Below, piece by piece: positions 22,975-34,196 of a DNA stretch of 64,000 nt. The translations under genes and the position numbers were made by a program. Positions within the stretch are counted from its first letter, which is position 1, and the number at the start of each line of letters is the position of its first letter. The notes beneath the pieces are model-generated. The model saw only the letters and a list, made by a program, of their open reading frames with translations, searched no databases and was not told where the DNA came from. The DNA is from Auanema rhodensis (taxonomy: Eukaryota; Nematoda; Chromadorea; Rhabditida; Rhabditidae). Where the stretch lies: NCBI GenBank assembly GCA_964057225.1, contig OZ059896.1, positions 13,438,501-13,502,500 of the forward strand. The letters are read 5' to 3'.

Positions 22975-25731
22975 TTATAAAAGACGTTGTCTTTCTACTA
23001 TTCTCATCAGTTCAACAAATGATTCATTTACATTATCATTTCGCTTTGATGAAACTTCCAGGAAAGGACAGTTTAGGAAACGCGACAGGGCTTGTCCTTC
23101 GTATGATTCTACTTTTCTCTTGCGCCAGTTATCTGCCTTTGATCCTACCAAGACAATAGGAATCTGTAAATATAAAAACTTAATATTAAATAAAGAAAAA
23201 CATAAAAATTTTTATAAAGAGAAAGAATCAAATAATACTTACATTAGGAGCTCTGCGTTCAGTAATAGCGTTGTAAATATCACGGATTGCGAAGAAAGAC
23301 TCTCTATCGGTAATGGAATAAACCAAAATGAAACCATCAGCTGATTCAATATCATAATCGCTGTTCTGAAAAAAAAACAAATAAATATAGTTGGGTATAA
23401 GATTAAAACTTACATCACCATCAATAATATCAATCATACATGTGTTATTGATATCATCATCTCCGCCCTTATGTCCTAATATGTCAGTAAACAGAATTTC
23501 ATTTCCATATTGAACTCGGCGAAGTGAAGATTTTCCTACGGAATTACTTCCCATCACGGCAATTTTGCAGTCGCGAATGGAGAAAGAACGTTCTTCATCA
23601 GTGTCATAATCACTGAAGTTTCTGAAATGGCTATGGTAAAAAATATTCTCCAACATTAACAAATTTACATTTTCTTTTCCTCTTCTTCCTCTCTGTAAGC
23701 CGGATTAATGTAAGTTGTTTGTTTAGAAGTTTTCAACGAGTTCAAGAAGTATTTCAATTCAAGATTAGGAACTGGAGGAGTCTGTAAAAGTAATTGTAAA
23801 TAATAATTTACTAATACATTTTAAAAAAAAATTTCATTTTCATTTATTGTAAAACTTACAGATTTAGCGCCTTCTCCACAAACAATGCATCTTGGTGATC
23901 GATAAATAATTGGCTTTTCAGTAGGCTTGGATCTACAAAAATATATAAATTAGTATCAGTTTCTTGAAATAATTTTATAGAATGCACAACCGATTGTAAT
24001 AAATTTTAAACTAAAAATAAAAAAGGATGGGCGCATTCTAATATGGAAGTGAGCTTTCATTTCATGATATTTCAACTTACTGTGAAGTATTACGATCCTG
24101 AAGTACATGGCAGCTGCTAATTCCCATTCTTATCTTGTTTCTCCGAGATTTGAATGGAGCTTGTTGAACAAGTAGTGATTGGATGCATTGATAGCATAAT
24201 GAATGCCCACACTGAAGTGTCATTGGCTGAAAACATAATTATTTAGTTATTAATATTATTAATATAAAAATTTAGGAGTGCAAAAGCAAATATTTCTTTA
24301 ATGTATTACGTAATGAGTAAGGTTCTCTAATTCTTAAAACTAGGAAGACAAATGAATAGCCTACTACTTGCCATACATCCTTCTTTGGGTAACGAAGTTT
24401 ACTAAGGTTGTTGCGAGGGGAAGAGCTGGGTAAGTGATGACGCAAGATGAGTAGCGCAATTAACACTAATAAATGGAAGGAATCAGGAAAAAACAAAAGA
24501 AATTTGAGTTGTACAGCACAATATTACAGAAATACATTCAATATAATTCTATTTTATGATTATTAAAAATGAGTTATGTATGTAATTTGAGATGAATTAT
24601 TATGTGTGGAAGATATAAAGAAAAAAACTTCGTAAAACTTTTTTTGTAATCTATGTTATTCTTCTTTTTTTCTGAGAAGATATATGATATATAAGATGTA
24701 ATATTACTCCAAAAAGAGTATTTTTTTTTGTCACAACTAATCTCAAGTGGGTGTCATTGAAACCTGTCGATAGGCTGGATAACAAAAAAATTAGGTAAGA
24801 GGCTCAGAGGTTATGTGAGTTCTTAACGGAGGTCATGGCAAGCATGCATATATAGTGTCGTTCAAGTGCTAAAACTCGAAGTACGCTAAATCAGTAGATA
24901 TAAAGGATTATCCAGACAGTAAGAAGGTAAAGTGGAAGTAGAATTAAGGAATTAAATTTTACAAGTGTTATTCTTTCTTGAGTGAGATAAATAAAATAAA
25001 GAAATCTTAGTTAAAGATAACATAAATCCTCTCATTATGTCTATTTTGAATGTCTTGACAGGAAAACATGCTGAGTGGGTTAGGTTTGAGCGACCAAATT
25101 TGTAACTGTCAAGATTTGATTTGATGGAGCATGAGATACATAATATGTTGAGAGAAGAAAGCTAGGTGAAGGTTATTCTTCTAACTATATACGCATATAG
25201 TAAATGGGTGAAAACAATATGATGAGGATGATGGGAACAGCCGTAATTATAGAGATGAACGGAAGCACGTCGTAGCTGACGTACAATTTTCAGTTGCGTA
25301 ATCATGACCGGTTATCCCGAGGCCATCCCAATATTCTAGTCTTCTGGTCATCTCACTACATAATTTAGATTCGGCTCTTAGCTCTAATGTACAGTTGGCT
25401 ATAAAGCTTGACTAATAGATCATCTGGCTATTACTACTAATAAGATAAATCCAAACGATTAAATGAATGGATTAATGTAAATAAGCACAAGAAGATTTAC
25501 AAAACATAATTTAAAAAATAGAAGGAAAATAAGTTAATTAAAAAATAATTATTAAATAAAATTAGAAAATCAACAAACCTCTTCAAATAGTTTTTGACAA
25601 TGTGGACAAATTCCTGGAGCTGTACGAGGTACAGTTGAGACAACATCTTCGTCCGAAGATGAAGCAATAGAGCACGTACCATAGTCAGAGTGACAGGAGA
25701 GCTGAGAGCTTGGAGAAGCACAGGATGGCAT
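22975..25731 (-). CDS. RING finger fused to a divergent Ras-like GTPase domain
   Basis: Seven exons give 334 aa: 25731-25579, 24226-24081, 23932-23860, 23781-23669, 23621-23414, 23365-23243, 23163-22975. All joins keep frame. A RING finger is formed by C42-x2-C45-x11-C57-x-H59-x2-C62-x2-C65 and, after about 49 residues, C115-x2-C118; the first pair and the rest lie in exons separated by a 1.35-kb intron. A Ras-like fold follows: P-loop GSNSVGKS at 186-193, then FILVYSITDRESF, GSKAD at 279-283 (NKxD with Asn lost) and VSSKR (SAK-like). The DxxGQ switch-II motif is replaced by DIIDGD, so GTP hydrolysis may be absent or altered. No CaaX box follows; the end is RQRLL. Probable role is a ubiquitin ligase with a regulatory or scaffold GTPase domain. 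This is inference; TRIM23 shows a comparable RING-ARF plan. Start: the ATG one base after CTTGCAG. Confidence 0.82.
24227..25578 (-). other. Large first intron of the RING-GTPase gene
   Basis: At 1.35 kb this intron is about 25 times longer than most in the window. No ORF inside shows coding character. It splits the RING finger between its first and second metal-ligand pairs. Regulatory content is possible but I can point to no specific site. Confidence 0.5.
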
Positions 25732-27040
25732 TCTGCAAGATTAATATACAAAATAGAATAAACACAACGATATAATAGTAAAATACATAGAGACGGTACG
25801 AAAAAATATTTTACGTATGAGTTGAGCTCGCTCATTACGTTGACCAGGGCTGAGATGATGAGGTTACTGCCGGAGTAGGAGGGTGTTGTTCAAAGGGGCG
25901 TTTGGGATAGGATGGTAAGGGGGCGGAGCTTAAGTAATAAACATATCAGGGAGAAAGAAAGAAAATATAAAGTTTAACTATTAAAATGGAATATATATGA
26001 AGAAGTATTTGAAATGAATAAAGAAGGTATTATGAGTAATACAAGTAATGAGACTAGACAGAATGATCTTGTTCAGAATTTAAAATGTTGTTTGAAATAC
26101 TACCATGTAACTGGGAATGCATTTGTATCCCATGACCTAAGATTTTATTGAACTTGAACATGTCCAGACTGTAGAGTTCAAATATCATTGTGGCCTACAG
26201 CGTTAAAACAGCACCAATCTTGTACAAGCATGAACAAAAACAAGAACACTTGTTAACACTTGAGCTTAAAAATTAAGTTCTTGAATGTTGCAGATGATAT
26301 TGTTCGCTAATTTAATGCTTTTTTTGACTTTTGCCTGTCCGAACAGCTTAGTCGTTTAATGTGTTTCTTCTTCAAGAGGATAAAACTAAGTGGTATAGCA
26401 GGAAGAAAGATAAAGATTGTAAGCCTAACGAGAGAGGAAGAAGAAGATTAAGAGGGAGAGAGGTTGAAAGGAAGGATTAGTACTTATAGGGGACAGGATT
26501 TGTCAAATAGATACCGCACTTAGCAAATAGAAAAATTGATGAGACAAGTAGTTGAGGTGAGACTACCGTAACTTTTAAAAAATTGTAACAAACTCTAAAC
26601 TACATCTTAATAACATGAAATCTGTTTGGTTAATCAAAGAAAAATTGATTTTTTGGTCAAATGAGCAAGGATCAGGATGAGACGTATGTAGTTATTGGCA
26701 AGGATTTTCTATAACTCGAATGCTTAGTGAACAGACGAGTGCGAAGCCAATGGCAACTATTCAAGTTGAAAGTAATTAAGGAGTGAAGGTGTCTATTGAA
26801 GTATCTATATGGCCCATTACATACAAGGATCATTAAATGAAATGAAGTTTCAAATGATAATTCCCCTTAATTATTTTGAAAGAAACGAAGAACAATTGGA
26901 ATATTTGTGTCGGTATTCTTTTCATATTATTTGATTTGGACTTGATTTGGAAGACATTTCAAGATAAATTGCAACTTTAGGAATTTAAAAATCTTTTAAT
27001 TACTTTCATTGTAAATGCTTAAAGGGAATTAAGAGGAAGA

Positions 27041-27092
<52 letters not shown>

Positions 27093-27261
27093 TTATAAAT
27101 TTTTGCTGGTGTTGGGCAGATGGTTCAAGTTAACCTTAATTAGTGCTAACAGCAAAATATACACCTACACCTTATGAGGTGGAAATCCTAGAATGAATGC
27201 CAATAGACAAGATAAACAGACTGAAATCAGATATACATAAATATAATTATTAAATAAACAC
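25732..27261. other. Gene-poor upstream region or distal intron, with GA microsatellite
   Basis: About 1.5 kb with a GC-richer patch near 25850-25930 (contains GGGGCGGAGC) and a (GA)n run at about 27044-27088. If the exon at 27262-27356 is used, this is an intron; otherwise it is promoter. No RNA gene or ORF is supported. Confidence 0.45.
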
Positions 27262-27356
27262 GAAATATGTGTTAAGTCATGTGTGATTATGGGATTTAAC
27301 AGTTTTCTACGTTGGTTTAGGCTATTGGCAACAAATGAAATTTGCTCATCTGTCAT
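27262..27356 (-). CDS. Candidate alternative first exon of the RING-GTPase gene
   Basis: On the minus strand a TTTTTCTAG acceptor is followed after three bases by an ATG and 31 open codons (MTDEQISFVANSLNQRRK and on), ending TTTC before a GTGTTT donor. The phase is 2. Joining to the CTTGCAG acceptor at 25732 gives TCA ATG CCA in frame with the RING exon, adding 32 residues. The short leader after an acceptor is the same pattern as at other starts here. No transcript supports it. Confidence 0.4.
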
Positions 27357-28975
27357 AGGCTAGAAAAATAAAACTTTTATAACATGGAATGTAATATATT
27401 ATAATAACTTGAGGTATTAATTATATGTTCATGAACATATCTGGTTGCATTAAAATCTGTTTTATGAGTCAAATGAGCAAAATTTATAGAATTAATGATC
27501 AAACATCACTCTTTTAATGAACAAGTTCGAGCCAAAGAAAATAATTTTTTGGTTAAAACATTCAAAAAATTTGAGAAGAAGACTTAAAGAGTTCGACAAT
27601 CAGTCCGTTTTTCAACTATTTTTTCTTTTCTTTTCAAAATACAAAAGCGAGACTTTAAAATGGTTGTCACAATGATATAAAAATGAAAAAACGACAAATT
27701 GTCTTCCCGAAAAAAATAAAAAAAAAGAAAAGGGAAGAGATGAGATATAACGAGAGGATTTGGTGTAATCGGAGTAAAACATCAAAATAACGCTTTTTTG
27801 TCTTTAAAGACGAAAAAATGAAGAAGAGAATGAACTCTTATCTTGTCTCATCTTTAATCTACGTTAAGGATGACTTTCAAATACCTACTTTTTGGACATA
27901 AGATTTCATATAAATTAACGGCACGCGACAATACTCAGGACAAGAAAATATAAAATCTTTGTACTTGATTAAATTTATAGTTTTTACATGATGCAAATGA
28001 ATTTGAACTCTATTACGAGCATATTTGTACTTTTAGGGTGAAAGAGAGTAAGATAGAGAGAATAGCGCGAGTATGAAGATATATGAATGACAGCATGAAG
28101 GACAGAAAAAGAGAAACTTAAAATTTCAAATTATATAAATGCTAGATTTGAAATATAAATTGTATATAATTTAAAGAAAACGAATAACTTAGTCAAGTTA
28201 AATTGGAAGGAAGTTTTAGAAGTTTTTAAAAATGCTTCACGTTATAATATTGAATCTAATGAAAATATTGGATGAAAACAACTTTTTATCATTCAATTTT
28301 CTTATCTTTTATTTTTTTTAATAAGAAAAGTGAATGAGAACGACAAAAGTAAATGAGTCAGATTATTGTACATGTTATAAATTTCAGGCTGATAATATCT
28401 TAACGATGTTAGAACAGATTGAAAGATTAAATAAAAATGCTATTGGCAGGTAATCTGTTTATGTTAATGTTTTTCTTAGATTTGATTATCATCCAATTTT
28501 AGTATTCAATTTCTCAAACTAACAACTTCTGGTGCACATTCGTTATCTGTCAGCCATAAATCAGAAGATGGCGTCAACTTTCACGTTGTTCCGTCAAATT
28601 CTCAGCAGTTGTGTTGAACAGGTCTCTCAGAAGATTGAATAAAGAACGATGAACAAAGTAACAGAAGGAGCCGAAGCGCTGTTTGATGAGAAAGCTGGCT
28701 AGAACGGTTTCAAAGCAAAAGATGAACGACAGTTTAAACGAGTATCACTGTCATCTGTGCTATAGTAGGTGTTGGGCCCAAGGTGAGATGAGACAGATTT
28801 CATCCAAAGTATTCAAATTGTGAATCTGAATACAATGACTTATATAGATTCCAGATCTCTTGAATATATAATGAGAAGATGGGAAAGGTGTGAACAACGA
28901 GAAATGTTTTGATGACAGGCCGATCAGCACAACCAGCGATCTGGGACTAAAAGACAATGGAAAGTGAAATAAGAT

Positions 28976-29040
<65 letters not shown>

Positions 29041-32000
29041 AAAAAGAGAAGGATAGTTAGAATATAAATTATACTGTAATTAGGTAGTTTTGATAATCAG
29101 ATAAAGAAAGACTTGGTAAGAAAGTGAGAAGGATTATGCTTAAGTAGACTTATCTAAGAAATCACAGAGGATAAACGTTTCAAAGAAGAAATATATACGA
29201 TATATACGAAAGATAGAAGAGATATTAGAAGAGAGAGTTGTAGATTACTAAGAGAAAAGATGAGGACAAAGTTTTGTATAAAGATATCAAGTTTGATACG
29301 ATAAGGTGAGAAAACACCTGTTCTTTTGCTGCGAAAGCTTATGCCAACGTGAAACAGATGTGAAAATACGTTAGAAAATTAATGTAAATCAGAAAAAGAT
29401 TGAAAGAGAAAGAGAAAGAGATAGGGTGAGAGAGAAGTGAATACATAGGAAGAACATAACATCGGATATGGAATGTTAAGGTGTGAAAATCACGCGACTG
29501 GGTCATGTCCATCTGTATCTGAGATTTAGTTAACTTCAGGGCTTATGATCATGTTTGTATATGTGAACAGGTGGTATGAATGTATTTACTAACTATATGT
29601 ATAGTAAATTAGTTTTTTTTGAAGAAGAAAAGAAATAATCTAATTACTATGGAGTTGTCATTTGAATGAAAGAAAGTTCGAGGTCATGTGTTTAGATTTA
29701 TAGAAAAAGGAAGAGAGCAACAAGAGATGAATTAACTATATGGTATTTATTATATTGAACGCATATAGTTAAAAGAAAATATTATTTTGATTGAAAGAAA
29801 TGTTTATGAATATTATTGTTGCTTTCAAAGGACTTTTTGAAATTGTCAGAAAAATGAAAAGAGGACGGACAGGACAGATGAATTGAAAAACATTTTGATA
29901 TTTTGGATGACAACATCGTCTTTTCTTAAGCAATCTTCAATTTCTATTCAACACTATATAGAATATTTTATTAAAAAAAGCGGTTATTCCTTTTGAAAAT
30001 AAAATAAAAGCTATTGTACAAACAATTTCTTTTTCTTTTTAGGTAAAAGTGGTATGGTTTATGTGGAGTGTGAAGTATGTGTCAGATCATCTTCAGTAGT
30101 TGAAGTACACAATGTAGTCGGCATTCATTCGAAGAAGAAGATCCGATAAAGTCACAAGTCAGTCAGAAAATAATCAAAAAACAGAAGCAATTTTGAATAA
30201 AAGGATTTGCGAAGTGTAAATCAGTTAAATAAACAATTTGTCGGATATGATAAAACAAAAATTGTAAGCCTTTTAAGTGCTTTCTATTCACTGTTACATA
30301 TAGAGCATATTAAGTGTGAGAGAGAAAAAATAAAAGAAAGAGATTGCCAAATAATTTTCTTTGTTTAAATTTTATCTGACAAATGAGATTAAATCATATA
30401 TTTATAATTTACTATCTATTATAATATATAATTTATACGATAAAGCGGTTAATTGAAAGAAATGTTAACAGAGATCTGACTTTAGACAGGCGTGACCTGA
30501 ATCATATTCATTTCAAAAAAAACAAAAAGTGTCTTATTACCAGAAAACTTGTCAAAAATTTTTAATAGAAATATGATATACAATCATAAAGATTTGAAGG
30601 GAAACTTCAAAAAAAACACCTGTTATTGATAATATTAAAGTTTTATCATCAAAATGTTTAGAAGACGTTGAAGTATGAAAAAATCAAAAGTTCAATATTT
30701 AGATAATAGAAATCATTCAAAACATAAGGATTACTCAATATAAACAGTCTAATTAGTCTGATGGTTACTTCAGAAGCCTTGGGTTATACCGGCGGAATGA
30801 CCACCGCATGACAATGATTGACATTTCCGTGCTAAACCTAAAGTACGATGAACAAGTCATCTAGGTCGAAAGAAAATAAATTCAAGAGGATATATCTAAT
30901 TTGGCTGGAAGGTGAAATAAAAGGGAAACACCTTTATGAGAGCCTGGAGATATTTAACGTCAAAATAGGCTGACAAGACAGACATTATAGTTTGACAACG
31001 CACAAATCCTACTAGACAACGAGTTCAGTATATCAACATGTCTTCGAGAGTAAAGAGAAGTAAGAGAAGAGAGGTAAATGATATAGATATGAGTCTAAAG
31101 CTAATAAAGAATGAAGAAAGATCAATATATAATAAGAAATAAGTAAGAGATTTGTAGTATTAAGAGAGAAATATTTAGAGTTTGATCAGTATAGTAATGG
31201 TATATGCTATATGTAAGATAATGTAAATGATCTTCATTAAACAATGTGCTCTTCAAATGACCCGTTAATCTATTTATTCAATAGATTAGGTTAAGTTAGT
31301 TATAATGAGCTAATTTTATAAATAATATAGTTTGTAATATGAATCTATTAGGGAAAATATAAGTAGAATAAGTAGGATGATTTACCATAGAAGGTAATGA
31401 TGACGATGAGATGGAAGTGAGACAACTCTTGTTTACTAGTAGTAGTAAGTGATTACGTCATATATACAAGATATTAAGGTAAATAAGATAGAAATCTTGA
31501 ATTATTCATTTAGTATATATTAGATATCGTTTAGTTATATCAAATATAATTATGAAATATAAGTAATAAAATTTAAGTTATGAGGTCATGCTCATAGCTA
31601 AAGGTTTCATTTTTCAAGTTATGAAATATGAAAGGCAACTATTTCCTATTAACTATTCGATTATACACAATACAATGTAGTAGGAAGGAAATTCTTTTGT
31701 TTTACAATGTTCAAACAAACCGCTACACGTGGAGCTTGATCATGCTCTTTAGCCAGAGGGAAATGAAACATCTCGGCATGGGCTAGCTCAAAACAGCTTG
31801 ATATGTGTTACAGGCTAGATTGCCAGTGGTTAAAGTTGATTAACAACAATAGTATATAGGAAGAATGGAGCCGAAAAGAAAATAAAAACAATAGAAAATC
31901 TTCTGATATGTATTTGTTAGCTTTCCATTAGGAAATTACAATATAATAAAGGTTATTGAGCACACGTGCTAACTATTGTCTTTGAATTTATTTAATAAAT

Positions 32001-32859
32001 ACCGATAATTTATAAATTTGATGAAGGGTTTTACTATTTATTATATATTAATTATATTTAAAACCTGTATATATAGTTTTAGGTAGATATTAGACAGATA
32101 TCATACATACATCTCTAGATATTAGTCCCGACTTAAGAAGATTTCAAGATAAGGTCAGATTTTTGAAATCAAATAACATATCCGCTCAGATGAAATTATG
32201 CGATAAGGATGTAGTTGGACGTGTTTTGAAGCAAGATACATCTGGCCATTCACACCTCACATCGACCTATGTTTACTACATGATTTCTTTGAAAACTCCC
32301 GACTTTAACTTACATATAGCATCATCATCATAAATCAGTTGTCGTCGGTTTATTTAGAAAAGTAAAAGAAGTATCTTTGATAATAAAATATTAAAAGCAG
32401 GTGTTAACTTATATATAGTATATATGTATTTGTAATATATATGTATGTAATTATGTCTTTGATTATATGTTAAATGAGGGAAAATAAACTTAAAAGTACT
32501 GTAAGTGAGTTTTATTCAAAAATTGACGATTTTTTTGATTTGTGATGTACTAAGATACTTTACCCCAAAAATCATAGCATTTATGGTATTAGTTAAAGGA
32601 TTAAATGATTTTAAAAGTTTAATAGACTAATTAGTAAAGAAATAAATGCTATAAGGATGAAACGAACTAATTATCTTATTAAAACTTAAGAATACTTTCT
32701 AATTAAAACAAGTATCACTTATACTATGCCAATGGGTAATATTGAGAGATTGATGTTTATACTTATATATAGAAATATATATATATATATATATATATAT
32801 ACGTATTTTTATATTTAAAATATTAAATTTATATTATAAATATATAAATATAAATAATT
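27357..32859. other. Gene-poor AT-rich region with microsatellites
   Basis: About 5.5 kb without a gene I can support. It contains an (AT)n run at about 28979-29033, another at about 32770-32801, and purine-rich stretches on the plus strand (29100-29450). The patch 28540-28760 is less AT-rich and may be transcribed or regulatory, but it has stops in all frames. No tRNA B-box or SL RNA motif was seen. Confidence 0.45.
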
Positions 32860-33499
32860 TTATTCAACTTTCACTATAAGTATATGCATATTAAGAGATA
32901 TATCATTTATAGCACAAAATGTTGGTAGAATTGAAACTGTATCACCAGCATATCTTCAAAAAAAAAAGAATTTTATAAATAAAAATATAAATTATACCCA
33001 TTTACACGATGAAAGTTTGATACATTTATCAACCATTTCCCTGTATGTTGTTTGAAATATGGCATCAATATTTCCTTAATTATACATATAAATTAAGCTA
33101 ATTAAAACAAACAAAAGCAGTAGTTCTGTGAACGGCCCTTACCTCAAGATATTGCTGTAGCTCATCAACATTATTACGAATTGCGTCATTGGCTAATGCT
33201 TGTTCGACAGTCGTGCGAAGATATGAATTCTGGCAAAACCATACTGAAACAGAAAGTTTTTGGAAAATTTCTTCTCAAAATATAACAACTTATTGATTCA
33301 AAAATTTTTTATACAATGTATAATGTAATAGAAAATGAGTAAACCTTTTGGATCTGAATCATTTTGATGTTCAATTGGTACGGCTGTCACAAATAACACA
33401 AAACCAAAACTTAATATCCAATATAATCTATAAATATGAAAATAAAGTTTATAATTTAATAATTAAAATACAAAATTAAGAGAATATTACATACCTCAT
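32860..33499 (-). CDS. Small secreted protein, unknown family
   Basis: Five exons (33499-33495, 33427-33345, 33243-33143, 33074-32998, 32953-32860) give 119 aa. MRLYWILSFGFVLFVTAVP is a clear signal peptide. It is followed by EHQNDSDPK, then VWFCQNSYLRTTVEQALAND and a helical LQQYLE. The last two exons are doubtful: the frame required by splicing gives an unremarkable tail. Another frame of the same exons would give a Cys-containing tail (DKCIKLSSCKW) that looks more like a small secreted protein, but would need one extra base at the join. I do not recognise the protein. Confidence 0.5.
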
Positions 33500-34196
33500 A
33501 TTAAAAAAATCGATAAGGATTGATTGTATAGATATTGTTATAGTCCTCTTATCAATATTCTTCCAAATTCAATAGTTTCAAAGATAACAATAGTTAAAAT
33601 ATAATTTTTCTTTATTTTAATTATTTCAACAAAAAAAAAGGAAAAAGAAAGATTTTAATTAGAAATCCAAAGTATCCAATTTAGTTTTAAAAACAAAAAT
33701 AATTAATACATCTCCCTCAAATAAATATACATAAATATGTAAAATGTTGAAGTTTTAAAATAATATTTAATTTTGAAAATATACAAAAAAATGTTTATTT
33801 TTATTATATAAACTAATAAAAATAATATTAATATATATATAATAATCCAAAACAAATTATGTTAATGCATAATCAGTATATATTTGGGATAGAATTAAGA
33901 TTATTCTATTTGGAATCTTGTTCATCTCCCCCACCCATTATTGCTATTTCTCTTTTAATTTGGATGAAGAAAATTAAAATTAACGATAAAGTAAATAGAA
34001 AAGAAGGATAATATGAGGATGATAAGCTTTTCTGAAGACATAATATCCATTTGTATTTGGAAGATTTTTGTTCGGACACACTGCTTTTCAATATCTTCAA
34101 CATGATGGTCACATTCGTATTCAAACCATGAACGCTTCACCCCTTTTTCATTTTTTTAAAGCATAAATCAAGTTATAAACTTTTATTTCAGAATTC
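33500..34196. promoter_or_regulatory. Divergent promoter region upstream of guanylyl cyclase 1
   Basis: About 700 AT-rich bases between the minus-strand secreted protein and the first guanylyl cyclase. A TTTTATTTCAG acceptor ends five bases before the cyclase ATG. Overlapping minus-strand ORFs at 33906-34140 include a hydrophobic segment after ECDHHVEDIEKQC, but one lacks an ATG and neither has splice or family support. Confidence 0.4.

Noticed and set aside
24272-24496. Minus-strand 74-codon ORF inside the RING-GTPase intron
   Set aside because: No motif, and it lies within an intron required by two in-frame exons.
33906-34140. Two overlapping minus-strand ORFs with a membrane-like segment
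   Set aside because: One has no ATG, neither has clear splice signals, and they lie in the promoter region of the first cyclase.
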